Shown here: piece after piece, positions 8,060-16,503 of the stretch
Numbering within the stretch: position 1 is the first letter of the stretch
Layout: every line of letters starts with the position of its first letter
Assembly: GCA_945862215.1 (NCBI GenBank)
Contig: CAMAXY010000012.1
Span: 1 to 57,037 of the forward strand
DNA from: Singulisphaera sp. GP187
Lineage (GTDB): Bacteria > Planctomycetota > Phycisphaerae > Phycisphaerales > SM1A02
Direction of reading: 5' to 3'
Length of the DNA: 57,037 nucleotides
Translations under genes and position numbers: made by a program
Notes under the pieces: model-generated
Databases searched by the model: none
Seen by the model: the letters and a program-made list of their open reading frames with translations, nothing else
What the model was told of the DNA's origin: nothing

Positions 8060-8698
8060 TTAGGCTCGTCGACGTCGTGTCGCGAGACCTGCAAGTCCAA
8101 GAAGCGCGAGCGCTCCTGGGGCTGGCACTGCGCCTGCACCAGCGACGATCGAAGTAGCAGCGGTCGACTCGTAACCGTAGTCAACCACGGTGCGGGTCAT
8201 CGAGGTGCCCGAGCTGCCAGCGGCGCCCATGAGGAAGCGCATCCAGCCGTAGTGGGTGGTGCCCGCAGCAGCGACGAAGCGGAAACCAATAACGTTCTCT
8301 GCGCTGTATTGCCAATTACCAGCAGCGGCACCGAACACCACGCCGGTGGTGGAGGTGTTGAAGGAGCCAGTGGAGCCGATCGAGGTGCCGAGGGCAAGGT
8401 TGCCTGCGGGGCCGGCCGTCACGCCTGGATAGCGCATCTGGCCGCCACCGGTTGAGTTGAAGAAGTTCATGCCGCCACCGGAGGAGTAGGGGTTGACGTC
8501 CCATCCTGGAACACCAGAGCCTGGGCCGTTGCTCAGGAGGTTGGTCTGGACGTTGATGTAGCAACCATCGATGTCGACGGCGCAAGCGAAGTTGATGACG
8601 CCACTGTAAACAACGGCGGCATTTGATGTTGCTGCGACTGCCGCAGTTGCGACAGCAGCAAGAGCAAAGTGATTTGCTAGACGATTTGAAATACTCAT
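8060..8698 (-). CDS. Exported array paralog E with PEP-CTERM-like sorting tail
   Basis: A 212-residue exported protein. The signal peptide (FALAAVATAAVAATSNAA) closely resembles that of paralog A, but the body (VVYSGVINFACAVDIDGCYI, GWDVNPYSSGGGMNFF) is of the B subtype. The tail is VPAPGALALLGLAG plus LATRRRRA. The start at 8698 has GGAG upstream; the reading frame continues further up but with no exported-protein character. It shares promoter and terminator DNA with paralog D although the encoded bodies differ in subtype, suggesting recombination between array members. Function unknown. Confidence 0.8.
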   Translation of the reverse strand: MSISNRLANHFALAAVATAAVAATSNAAVVYSGVINFACAVDIDGCYINVQTNLLSNGPGSGVPGWDVNPYSSGGGMNFFNSTGGGQMRYPGVTAGPAGNLALGTSIGSTGSFNTSTTGVVFGAAAGNWQYSAENVIGFRFVAAAGTTHYGWMRFLMGAAGSSGTSMTRTVVDYGYESTAATSIVAGAGAVPAPGALALLGLAGLATRRRRA

Positions 8699-8890
8699 TT
8701 TTTCATTTCTCCAATAAAGAGGGACAGAATTCTGCTCATCAGGGTTAGCCTTTTTAGGGAAGGTTCTCCATGATGGTCCTTGGACGTACAACCAAAGACG
8801 CCTACATAATGAAGCCACTTTCGCATATTGCAAATTTTGCTATCAATAATTTAATAATTCTAAGTTTTTGCATATGCAAAATAAATCTTT
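8699..8890 (-). promoter_or_regulatory. Upstream region of paralog E
   Basis: It contains the CTTTTTAGGGAAGG block shared with paralog D and, further up, ATTGCAAATTTTGC at 8827-8840 and TTTTTGCATATGCAAAATA at 8865-8883, the latter a palindrome-like site centred on GCATATGC. Confidence 0.4.
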
Positions 8891-8913
8891 GACAATCTTG
8901 TTTATCCAGATGT

Positions 8914-10206
8914 TTACCGAGTGGTTGGCAAAGTCTCTGTGCCGTTTGGTGGCAGCTGCCCATTCAATACCGCTTCAACATGGAACGAGGGTTGAAACCA
9001 CAATGGGTCGATCGCATCAGTGGTGGATTGACCTTTTGAGGAAGCAGTGCGCTTGGACTTTCCCATTGGATTGTCTATCAAATCAAGAAAAATCCGCTTG
9101 GTTACAGGCATTCCTGTCATAGGGGCCTTGCCAATTGGCTTGCCAGGAAGTTGGCGCTTGCTTGGTGCTTCACCGCTAACGCCGCCCTCTTTTAGGGCAG
9201 GACCTCCAGAGGAGTTTGCAAAGGGCTTGGCGATTTCCGCCCATTCCCATTCGGCCTTGAGAACATCATAATTTTGCGCATCGGCAATGATTTTGACATT
9301 CTTTGGCCCGCGCATTTTTGGAAAACTCGAATCACGTTGCGCGGTAACGATTGTGACTGGTCGGCCATCGGCAGCAATATTGGTCGCCGAAGGCTCGAAG
9401 GTGATCACATATCCTCGATCGAGTCGATTGAGCATCGATTCGAGCGTGAGCGGTTCGATCTCATCGTCGGACTGAGCCCAACCAGATTCGATCATCGAGA
9501 TCATTGGCGTGCGAAGTTCGCGCAGAGAAGCAGCGGTGCGGATCGTGCCTGTTGGATCGATCGCCCAATATGTTGTCCCATCAAATCCGAAGACGCCCTT
9601 CGTGCGAGGCGATCGGCGGTCCGCGCCATCTTGTGGATCTGCTGCATTTCTTTTTTCCAGTGCGTCAAGAATTGCTCGAGGAGGCATCATTCCAAAGATG
9701 CTGAGGGTCCACCGACCGCCAGTTCCCAAGACAAGCTCGCCAGTGCGAGTTTGCATTTGAGGTCGTTGAGCAGGTTGCGCTCGATCTTGTTTCGTTGATG
9801 TTTCAAAGGCAGCAGGCTCTATTTCCATTCGCACCGAATAGGTGCGTTCACTTTGCTTTGACGAACTTCGGATCGATTGCAACGCAGCGAATGCGTTGGA
9901 GTTTGAAGAAGATGGAACATAGAGGACAGCCAATGCAAGCGCCGCAGCGATTGAGACGGATCCGCCAATCCAAGCGAGACGCTTGCGGAAATTGAGCTGA
10001 AAATGCTTGTTTTCTTGGCGAATCGTAGCGATCGCACGGCCAACTCTTTCTTGAACACGCGCATCTTCGCCAGGCAAAAGCGTCGCGAGCAAACCATGCA
10101 CCGTCATGCCATCTGCGGAATCAGACTGGTCACAAGCAAGATCGGTTGGGTTGGAAATCGCAGAATCATCTCTGGCGAATGGATCGAAGTCGAAAGGTTC
10201 GTTCAT
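8914..10206 (-). CDS. Membrane anti-sigma-like protein paired with the upstream ECF sigma factor
   Basis: A 430-residue single-pass membrane protein. Residues 1-75 are a hydrophilic, probably cytoplasmic segment that would bind the sigma factor. A transmembrane helix follows at about 77-101 (WIGGSVSIAAALALAVLYV), then a large outer domain with GVFGFDGTTYWAIDPTGTIR and LDRGYVITFEPSA, reminiscent of LolA/RseB-like sensor folds. I see no zinc-binding HxxxCxxC motif. The start ATG at 10206 overlaps the sigma stop by four bases (ATGA), which fixes the start and implies coupled translation. By position and build it should hold the sigma factor inactive until an envelope signal; that is inferred, not shown by a named family. 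Confidence 0.65.
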   Translation of the reverse strand: MNEPFDFDPFARDDSAISNPTDLACDQSDSADGMTVHGLLATLLPGEDARVQERVGRAIATIRQENKHFQLNFRKRLAWIGGSVSIAAALALAVLYVPSSSNSNAFAALQSIRSSSKQSERTYSVRMEIEPAAFETSTKQDRAQPAQRPQMQTRTGELVLGTGGRWTLSIFGMMPPRAILDALEKRNAADPQDGADRRSPRTKGVFGFDGTTYWAIDPTGTIRTAASLRELRTPMISMIESGWAQSDDEIEPLTLESMLNRLDRGYVITFEPSATNIAADGRPVTIVTAQRDSSFPKMRGPKNVKIIADAQNYDVLKAEWEWAEIAKPFANSSGGPALKEGGVSGEAPSKRQLPGKPIGKAPMTGMPVTKRIFLDLIDNPMGKSKRTASSKGQSTTDAIDPLWFQPSFHVEAVLNGQLPPNGTETLPTTR

Positions 10207-10817
10207 TGTGAAAGTCCTGTTGGTGAAAGTCCTGTGGGTGGAAGTTCTGTTGCAGGGGCGAAAATTGACTTGGTTCTGAGGCACTCTGCCAGTGCAAGTC
10301 GAGCGCGATAAAGGCGCTTTCTGAAAGTCTCGTCGGTGGTTCCCAGCGCCTTTGCTGCAGCCGCCGCATCAAGACCTCGGACATAGACCAGATCGATCGC
10401 TTCGTGCGCGTCTTCTTTCAATCGTGCGATGCAATCGTGCAATTCCGAGATCCGCTGCGAAAAGGAGTCGCCCGCAGCTTGGTCAACTTTGTCAAATTGA
10501 AGGGCAATCCGCTGTTGCATAAGTTCTGTCAGATGCGTGCGATATCTGCGATTCTTGCGAGCCGAACTGAGAATGTGATTGCGCGCTATGCCACGAAGCC
10601 ACGGTCCAAATGGACGACTGCGATCAAATTCGTCAATGCGCTTCCACGCAGTGATGATCGTTTCTTGGAAGACATCGTCCACGGTTGATTTTTCGAAAGC
10701 GAACGAATGAATGAAAGCGTTGAGCATTTCAGCGTGTTGTCGAACGAGGATGTCGAAGAGACCTTCTGCGCGCATTGGGGTGAATTGAAAAAGTTCGTGC
10801 TCCCGATCCTTTGGCAA
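10203..10817 (-). CDS. ECF RNA polymerase sigma factor
   Basis: About 204 residues with the two ECF domains. Sigma2 lies at about residues 22-92, with DDVFQETIITAWKRIDEFD and PFGPWLRGIARNHI. Sigma4 lies at about 130-190, with DLVYVRGLDAAAAAKALGT and TFRKRLYRARLAL as the helix-turn-helix. It directs polymerase to alternative promoters. The start is uncertain: the frame opens with TTG at 10817 and the first ATG is at 10775; neither has a good ribosome binding site. The last residues (PPTGLSPTGLSQ) come from three tandem 15-base repeats. The gene is divergent from the ABC exporter at 10909 and overlaps its anti-sigma partner by four bases. Confidence 0.85.
   Translation of the reverse strand: MPKDREHELFQFTPMRAEGLFDILVRQHAEMLNAFIHSFAFEKSTVDDVFQETIITAWKRIDEFDRSRPFGPWLRGIARNHILSSARKNRRYRTHLTELMQQRIALQFDKVDQAAGDSFSQRISELHDCIARLKEDAHEAIDLVYVRGLDAAAAAKALGTTDETFRKRLYRARLALAECLRTKSIFAPATELPPTGLSPTGLSQ
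10208..10252. repeat. Three tandem 15-bp repeats at the sigma/anti-sigma junction
   Basis: The units GTGAAAGTCCTGTTG, GTGAAAGTCCTGTGG and GTGGAAGTTCTGTTG follow one another. Read on the minus strand they encode the repeated Pro-Thr-Gly-Leu tail of the sigma factor, directly before the coupled anti-sigma start. Confidence 0.9.
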
Positions 10818-10908
10818 AAAAGTATGGGATTTTATTTACTTCGCCCTCTGGCAGCGTATTGGGACAGTTTTGATCTAGAATCCCTCCTCGGCATAGCCGA
10901 CCACTGCC

Positions 10909-12069
10909 ATGCCGATCTTCGCACTCAAGATGCTCTTTGGAGATTCAGCCCGTTTTTATGGGATGTTGCTTGGGTTAGCGTTTTCCACTCTGCTGATCTC
11001 GCAACAAGCGTCGATCTTCGTGGGACTTATGTCGCGGACCTTTGGTTTCGTGACTGACACGCCACAGCCTGATCTTTGGATCGTCGATCCAGCGCAGCGG
11101 TTTTTGGATGACAACAAACCACTCAGGTCGACCGCTGTTCAGAGGGTGCGATCCATCGAGGGGATTGAATGGGCCGTGCCACTTTTCAAGGGTTTACTGG
11201 TTGTCAACTTACCCGACGGCAAACGGCAGATGTCGCAGGTCATCGGCATAGACGATGCGAGTTTGATCGCAGGTCCGCCGTTCATGCTTGAAGGTGCGTT
11301 GACGGATTTGCGCAAACCCGACGCGATCATCGTGGACGAAAGAGCAACCCGGCGAGAGTTCAAGATGATCAATCCGCCCGAAGGTGGAGAGCCACGGCCA
11401 CTGCGGGTGGGCGATACTTTGGAATTGAACGATCGACGGGCGGAAGTCGTCGGCATTTGCAAGGCGACGCAAACATTCCAGAGTCAGCCGGTGATCTATA
11501 CGACGTATAGCCGTGCCACTCAGTATGCGCCGATGGAAAGAAGAATGGTGACGATGGTCTTGGCTGGACTTGCGCCAGGAGTGGACGAAGCGCAGATCAT
11601 CAAGTCAATCGCAGATCGGACGGGATTGTCTGCCTTCAATGGAGAAGAGTTCGCAGACAAGACGGTGGGATATTGGATGCGCGAGACTGGTATCCCGATC
11701 AATTTCGGAACGGCGATCGTCTTGGGATTCTTTGTCGGAGTCGCAGTGGCAGGGCAGATGTTTTACAACTTCGTCTTGGACAATCTGAAATACTTTGGAG
11801 CGATGAAGGCGATGGGCGCGTCGCGCAAGACTCTTCTTGGCATGGTTTTCTTGCAAGCCTCGACGATCGCTGTATTGGGATTTGGTTTGGGAATCGGAAT
11901 GACCAGCGCATTTGGATTGACTGTTCCTGGCGAGCGACTTGCATTTCGGATGACTTGGCATATTCCGCTGATTGCGGCTGGGGCAGTGATCATTATCTGC
12001 ACGGCGAGTGCGGCGATTGGAATGTGGCGTGTGCTGCGGCTGGATCCTGCGGATGTTTTCAAAGGTTGA
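10909..12069 (+). CDS. ABC exporter permease, DevC/MacB-like
   Basis: A 386-residue permease of the FtsX/MacB type. There is one N-terminal membrane helix (about residues 15-40), a long periplasmic domain (about 45-255, starting after TPQPDLWIVDP), then three C-terminal helices (about 265-290, 315-340, 350-375) with the family stretch LDNLKYFGAMKAMGASRKTL. Together with the next two genes it forms a DevBCA-like machine that moves a molecule, often a lipid or glycolipid, across the envelope using an outer-membrane channel. The ATG at 10909 is the natural start; the upstream 90 bases are shared with the divergent sigma gene. The substrate is unknown. Confidence 0.85.
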   Translation: MPIFALKMLFGDSARFYGMLLGLAFSTLLISQQASIFVGLMSRTFGFVTDTPQPDLWIVDPAQRFLDDNKPLRSTAVQRVRSIEGIEWAVPLFKGLLVVNLPDGKRQMSQVIGIDDASLIAGPPFMLEGALTDLRKPDAIIVDERATRREFKMINPPEGGEPRPLRVGDTLELNDRRAEVVGICKATQTFQSQPVIYTTYSRATQYAPMERRMVTMVLAGLAPGVDEAQIIKSIADRTGLSAFNGEEFADKTVGYWMRETGIPINFGTAIVLGFFVGVAVAGQMFYNFVLDNLKYFGAMKAMGASRKTLLGMVFLQASTIAVLGFGLGIGMTSAFGLTVPGERLAFRMTWHIPLIAAGAVIIICTASAAIGMWRVLRLDPADVFKG

Positions 12070-12076
12070 ATCAAAC

Positions 12077-12805
12077 ATGACTCCCATCACCACTCCAGAA
12101 ATTGCAGTACGCGCTTCAGGCGTTGAGAAGGTCTATGTCTCGGGAGATACGAATGTTGTCGCGTTGCGTGGTGCCGATTTGGAAGTGCACTGCGGGGAAG
12201 TGGTGATACTTGCGGGACCATCGGGTTGCGGCAAGACTTCGTTCATCTCGATCATCGCGGGATTACTTGCGCGTGATGGTGGAAAATTGGAAGTGATGGG
12301 GGAAGATCCGCAGGCGCTTTCGACTGAAGCGCGCACTGCATGGAGATTGCGCACGGTGGGATTCGTCTTTCAACAATTCAACTTGATTCCAACGCTTTCG
12401 ATTGCAGAAAATGCGGCGATACCGCTGATCTTGCAAGGGATGGATCGGCGAAGCGCGTGCGTGAAGGCGCGTGAACTTTTGAATCAGGTGGGATTAGGTG
12501 GACGCGAGCAATCGAGCCCAGTTCGACTTTCTGGAGGCCAACAGCAGCGCGTCGCGATTGCACGCGCACTGGTGAATAGTCCAAAGATATTGGTGTGCGA
12601 TGAGCCGACGAGCGCGCTCGATGGAGCAACAGGTTTACGCGTTATGGAACTTGTTGCGCAAGTCGGGCGCATGCCGGGACGCGCTGTTATTGTTGTCTCG
12701 CACGATGATCGTATTTATCACCTCGCTGACCGAATCATTCATATGGATGATGGAAGAATTGATCGAATCGAAACGCCTGCTTCATTGAGAAATGCACATG
12801 CTTAA
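12077..12805 (+). CDS. ABC exporter ATP-binding protein, DevA/LolD-like
   Basis: A 242-residue ATPase. Walker A is GPSGCGKTS (about residues 43-51), the Q-loop is [12 protein letters not shown], the signature is LSGGQQQR, and Walker B is [12 protein letters not shown], followed by the H-loop VIVVSHD. It drives the permease encoded seven bases upstream. The start ATG at 12077 is chosen because the frame upstream lies within the permease gene. Its end overlaps the adaptor gene by 14 bases, so all three genes are one unit. Confidence 0.9.
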   Translation: MTPITTPEIAVRASGVEKVYVSGDTNVVALRGADLEVHCGEVVILAGPSGCGKTSFISIIAGLLARDGGKLEVMGEDPQALSTEARTAWRLRTVGFVFQQFNLIPTLSIAENAAIPLILQGMDRRSACVKARELLNQVGLGGREQSSPVRLSGGQQQRVAIARALVNSPKILVCDEPTSALDGATGLRVMELVAQVGRMPGRAVIVVSHDDRIYHLADRIIHMDDGRIDRIETPASLRNAHA

Positions 12806-13892
12806 GCCCACTTTAACTTCTCGCAAATTCCCGCCGCTGCGTTATGTCCTGATCCCCACGATCGCAATCGTTGGCATCGTGTTGGTGATCGTGACTGTTT
12901 TCAAGCAAGTGCCAAGAGTTCCAGTTGCGGCGATCATTGTTGCACCACCGAAGAGTCCATTTGATTTACGGATCGCAGGTATCGGAACGGTGCTGCCATC
13001 TTCGGATGTGGTCAGTGTCGGTACTGCGATTGCGGGAGTTGTGCTGGAAGTTGCAGTGACAGAAGGACAACAAGTCAAAGTGGGGGATCTTCTTTTTCGA
13101 ATTGACGGAAGACAGACGCAAGCTGATTTGGCAGTTGCAAATGCGAGAGTGGCTGTTGCGCAGGGAAAATTTTCTGGCGTGAAGGCGTTGCCACGCGCAA
13201 CAACTTTGCGCGAGGCGCAGGCAGTCGTCGCTTCGGCAAATGCGCAATTGGTTGATGCGCAAGGACGATTGAAACGATTGGAAGATTTGGGCTTGGAAGC
13301 AGCAACAAGTCGAAACGAAGAACCGCGATTGATATACGAACTCGCTGCAGCACAGGCGGGATTTGACCGCGCGCAGGCGCAGTTGGAAGAAGTCAAGCAA
13401 GGCGCGTGGGCGGAAGATGTGGATGTTGCCAAGTCCGAGGTTCTTGTCGCGCAAGCAGAAGTGGCGCGACTTCAAGTGCAACTCGAACGCGAGTCTGTCC
13501 GAGCGCCAATCGAAGGGACTGTGCTTTATGTGGATATTGATCTTGGCGAACATGTTGTTCCAGGATCGGTTCAGCAGATGGTTGCGCTGGGAAAACTTGA
13601 CCCACTGCATATACGAGTGCAGATCGACGAGATGGATGCATGGAGATTTCGTCCAGAGGCGAAGGCGATTGCAATGCCGCGCGGTGGAGCAAAGGGAGAG
13701 TTTCCGCTGCGATATCTGCGGATGATTCCGTTGATCATTCCAAAGCATCTTCTGAGCGGAGATTCGACCGAGCGCGTTGATGTTCGCGTGATGGAAGTGG
13801 AATATGAACTGGATAATCCTTCGACGATGTCGCTCTTGCCGGGGCAGCTTGTGGATGTGTTTATCGAAGTTCCGGCGGACGTGGGAAACTGA
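12792..13892 (+). CDS. ABC exporter periplasmic adaptor, DevB/HlyD-like
   Basis: A 366-residue membrane-fusion protein. One N-terminal membrane helix (YVLIPTIAIVGIVLVIVTVF, about residues 18-37) precedes a biotinyl/lipoyl-like hairpin (VVSVGTAIAGVVLEVAVTEG), a long coiled-coil hairpin rich in Ala and Gln (about 105-225), and a beta-barrel (VRAPIEGTVLYVDIDLGEH). It links the inner-membrane ABC complex to an outer-membrane channel. There is no outer-membrane channel gene next to it; the TolC-like protein at 45137-46633 belongs to another operon. Start is the ATG at 12792 or 12798, inside the end of the ATPase gene. Confidence 0.85.
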   Translation: MHMLKPTLTSRKFPPLRYVLIPTIAIVGIVLVIVTVFKQVPRVPVAAIIVAPPKSPFDLRIAGIGTVLPSSDVVSVGTAIAGVVLEVAVTEGQQVKVGDLLFRIDGRQTQADLAVANARVAVAQGKFSGVKALPRATTLREAQAVVASANAQLVDAQGRLKRLEDLGLEAATSRNEEPRLIYELAAAQAGFDRAQAQLEEVKQGAWAEDVDVAKSEVLVAQAEVARLQVQLERESVRAPIEGTVLYVDIDLGEHVVPGSVQQMVALGKLDPLHIRVQIDEMDAWRFRPEAKAIAMPRGGAKGEFPLRYLRMIPLIIPKHLLSGDSTERVDVRVMEVEYELDNPSTMSLLPGQLVDVFIEVPADVGN

Positions 13893-13922
13893 AAAGTATT
13901 TTGAGTGATGCTGCGGAGTGTT

Positions 13923-14870
13923 CTATAGAGTTGGATTGACGAGCTTTCGCAGACGTGCAATAAAAAATCCTTCGAAAGGTGGAAAGATTCGCCGTGCGTT
14001 GGCAATGGATGAGTCGAGTTGTTTTTGATTCCACTCTGTCAGCGCGGGTTGTGCATGTGGCAAATCGAAGGGGAGTGGGATGATTTCGATGCGGCCGGCG
14101 TATCGTTCGAGCGCGCGTGCAAGAACGAGTTCGTTTTCTTCTGGCGCGAATGTGCACGTGGAATAGACCAGTGTTCCTCCAGGTCGAAGCGCATCGATCG
14201 CAGAATGCAAGAGTGCCTTTTGAAGTGACGCAAGTCTGCGGACTTTTCCGAGTGTCCAATCTTCATTCGCCGCAAAATCGCCCAAATGAATTCTGCCTTC
14301 GCCGCTGCAAGGAGCATCGACCAACACACGGTCGAACATCGCAGGATGACCGCGCGCCCAACGCTCGCCGTGGGCGCAAATGCATTCAGCCGTTGCCCCA
14401 AGAATGCGCAGAACTTCACGCAGTTTGTATTGACGAGGACGACTGGCATCGACTGCTACAAGATGTCCACTGTTTTTCATCATCGCTGCGAGATGAGATG
14501 TTTTACTGCCAGGCGCGGCACACAAATCGAGCACAGATTCGCCCGGTTGCGGATGAAGAGCCAATGATGCGGCGATGCTTGAAAGGGATTGAATATAAAA
14601 GCAACCTTGCGCGTGCGTTGGATGCGATTGCATTTCGCGCGGCGTGGTCGGGGTCTTGTATGCAACATCGCACCAATCGACGGTGTCGAGTGCGATGCCA
14701 CTCGCACGAAGTTGTGCGAGCGTTTCGCTGGGAGGAGCGCGCAGAGGATTGAGCCGAATCGATGTCGGCAAAGCGGATGGATTCGCGTCGAGCGCGCACG
14801 CGAGAGATTCCTTGGGAAGAATTTTCTCCCAGCGTTCAAGCAGCAGAGGTTGAATCGCGCGCTGTGACAT
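13923..14870 (-). CDS. RsmB/NOP-family RNA (cytosine-5) methyltransferase
   Basis: A 315-residue SAM-dependent enzyme. The SAM site is VLDLCAAPGSKTSHLAAMM (about residues 114-132), the catalytic motifs are LVDAPCSGEG and VYSTCTFAPEEN, each holding one of the two Cys used by RNA m5C methyltransferases. It probably methylates a cytosine in rRNA or tRNA. It is short compared with RsmB, lacking the N-terminal NusB-like domain, and lacks the C-terminal PUA-type part of RsmF. The ATG at 14870 overlaps the stop of the upstream methyltransferase gene by one base (TGATG), so the two are co-translated; the TTG one codon earlier is a less likely start. Confidence 0.85.
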   Translation of the reverse strand: MSQRAIQPLLLERWEKILPKESLACALDANPSALPTSIRLNPLRAPPSETLAQLRASGIALDTVDWCDVAYKTPTTPREMQSHPTHAQGCFYIQSLSSIAASLALHPQPGESVLDLCAAPGSKTSHLAAMMKNSGHLVAVDASRPRQYKLREVLRILGATAECICAHGERWARGHPAMFDRVLVDAPCSGEGRIHLGDFAANEDWTLGKVRRLASLQKALLHSAIDALRPGGTLVYSTCTFAPEENELVLARALERYAGRIEIIPLPFDLPHAQPALTEWNQKQLDSSIANARRIFPPFEGFFIARLRKLVNPTL

Positions 14871-15718
14871 CAAGTGCGAGGGGCAAGAAGCGCGATGCGC
14901 ATGGAGCTGTCATGCGGGCTATGGAAAAAGTGATCCATTCCAAGCAGTTCTTCGATTTGTGCAGGATGCAGCAAGCGCTGCAGTTCGGCGCCAGAGTCTG
15001 CAAGGACCGCGTCGATGTTGGTGATCGCAAGATCGTTGCCGCCGAAAAGTTTCCCGAGGAATTGGTGATACTTCTCAGTCGCTACGCGTGCATCTTCGGT
15101 GAGTGTGTCGCGCGGACCGCTGAATTCCATAATGACTCGATTGCGGTGATCGCCTGCGAGTGCGAAGCGAATGAGCGTCACAAGTTCTTGGTGGGAAATG
15201 TAATAAGAAAGACCTTCGATGATCCAAAGTGCCGGAGCGTGTGGATTCCAACCGCTTGCGCGAAGTTCGCGCTCAGTGATCGCAATATTGCGAAGATCGC
15301 ATTCGACACATCGAATGCGATTCGCGACGGAGGCATCGGCGCACTGCGCGATTAGTTTTCGTTTTTCTTCGACGTGCTCGTAATCGAGTTCTGTTGCGTG
15401 CGCATCTTCGTGTTGAGAGCACCAGTCGAGTGCAAGCGGCGCGAGTCCTGCGCCAGGAATAATTATATTGCGAGTGATTGGAGAACCAGAGAGTTGGATT
15501 TCCTTCATCCAAGTGCGAATGAGCGTCTTACGAAGATCAATGCGGTGCGTGGCGGCGGGAGAATCGCGACGCGCCATTTCGGCAAGTTCCTCACCGCTGG
15601 TCAGGTCGAGAGATTGAATGAGCCGTTTGCCCGCTGGTGTGACCGCCATTTTTTCGCCTGCGAGCAACATCACCATTGCGGCAGTACGACCAGCGCGAAC
15701 AGTGAGTGGTTGATTCAT
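14870..15718 (-). CDS. LCMT-like (PPM-family) SAM-dependent methyltransferase
   Basis: A 282-residue class I methyltransferase resembling the leucine carboxyl methyltransferase (PPM) family. NIIIPGAGLAPLALDW is the SAM-binding loop, ATELDYEHVEEKRKLI the acidic second strand, and PALWIIEGLSYYIS the catalytic-face strand with the family EGLxYY motif. The usual family member methylates a small molecule or a carboxyl group; the substrate here is unknown. I choose the ATG at 15718, since the extension to 15760 adds a segment not typical of the family. It is translationally coupled to the RNA methyltransferase downstream. Confidence 0.75.
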   Translation of the reverse strand: MNQPLTVRAGRTAAMVMLLAGEKMAVTPAGKRLIQSLDLTSGEELAEMARRDSPAATHRIDLRKTLIRTWMKEIQLSGSPITRNIIIPGAGLAPLALDWCSQHEDAHATELDYEHVEEKRKLIAQCADASVANRIRCVECDLRNIAITERELRASGWNPHAPALWIIEGLSYYISHQELVTLIRFALAGDHRNRVIMEFSGPRDTLTEDARVATEKYHQFLGKLFGGNDLAITNIDAVLADSGAELQRLLHPAQIEELLGMDHFFHSPHDSSMRIALLAPRT

Positions 15719-15795
15719 TAGAGTCAAGGGTACGCAGTGCAGAAACGATTGCGGATTCATTGTTGAAAGTTGTGCAATGGGAGTAGAATGCAGTG

Positions 15796-16479
15796 ATGAA
15801 GATGCAATACAACTTGGAGCGAAGAGTAGGGGGAAGAGTGGGGATCGCGATCTTTTTCACCTCAATGATTTGCGTGATTGGATCCGTTGGATTTGCGCAA
15901 AGTGCAACGCCACCCAAACAGCCGAATTCATCTGCGCCAAAGCCTGACTCGTCCGCCAAACAAGCCGAGCCAAAACCAGTTGTGCCTGCGCCAACACCGG
16001 ATGAAACGACGATGAAGCTTGAGAGCGATTCATTTGTAAATGAAACTGCGTTTCCAAAAGAGTTCACGGAAGATGGTGAAGGAAATTCTCCTGCATTGAA
16101 ATGGAAAGATGCACCGAAAGGAACGGTCAGTTTCGCAATCATGATGGATGATCCAAATGCGCGTGGATTTGTGCACTGGACGATTTGGGGAATTCCTGCG
16201 ACACAGAATATGTTGCCTGCCAATATGCCGCGTGATCTGGAATTGAAGGATCCCAAGGGCGCATGTCAGGGAGTGACATCATGGGGTGCGGAGCGTCCGG
16301 GATATTGGGGATCTGCGCCACCTAAAGGAAGTGGTGTTCATAAATACACATTCACTCTTTATGCACTTGATGAGAATTTGACATTAGAACCTGGAGCGAA
16401 TGCGAAGAAGTTCAAGAAGGCGATTGAAGGTCATGTGTTGGCGAAAACAAAACTTGTAGGTTTGTACGAACGCAAATAA
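15796..16479 (+). CDS. Exported YbhB/YbcL-family (PEBP, Raf kinase inhibitor-like) protein
   Basis: A 227-residue protein. A signal peptide (IAIFFTSMICVIGSVGFAQ) is followed by a Pro/Ser/Lys-rich linker of about 45 residues and then a PEBP domain: SPALKWKDAPKGTVSFAIMM, DPNARGFVHWTIWGIPA, and CQGVTSWGAERPGYWGSAPP, ending with HKYTFTLYALDENL. PEBP proteins bind anionic phosphate-like ligands; the bacterial role is poorly known. The ATG at 15796 follows a GTG codon at 15793 and GGGAG 15 bases upstream. The linker suggests attachment or extension from the membrane. It may be transcribed with the DUF4126 gene 24 bases downstream. Confidence 0.8.
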   Translation: MKMQYNLERRVGGRVGIAIFFTSMICVIGSVGFAQSATPPKQPNSSAPKPDSSAKQAEPKPVVPAPTPDETTMKLESDSFVNETAFPKEFTEDGEGNSPALKWKDAPKGTVSFAIMMDDPNARGFVHWTIWGIPATQNMLPANMPRDLELKDPKGACQGVTSWGAERPGYWGSAPPKGSGVHKYTFTLYALDENLTLEPGANAKKFKKAIEGHVLAKTKLVGLYERK

Positions 16480-16503
16480 TTCCGAGAATGGAAAGGTGTC
16501 AAT

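Noticed and set aside
12966..13748. 260-residue minus-strand reading frame
   Set aside because: It is antisense to the adaptor gene of the ABC exporter, which has its expected length and domains.
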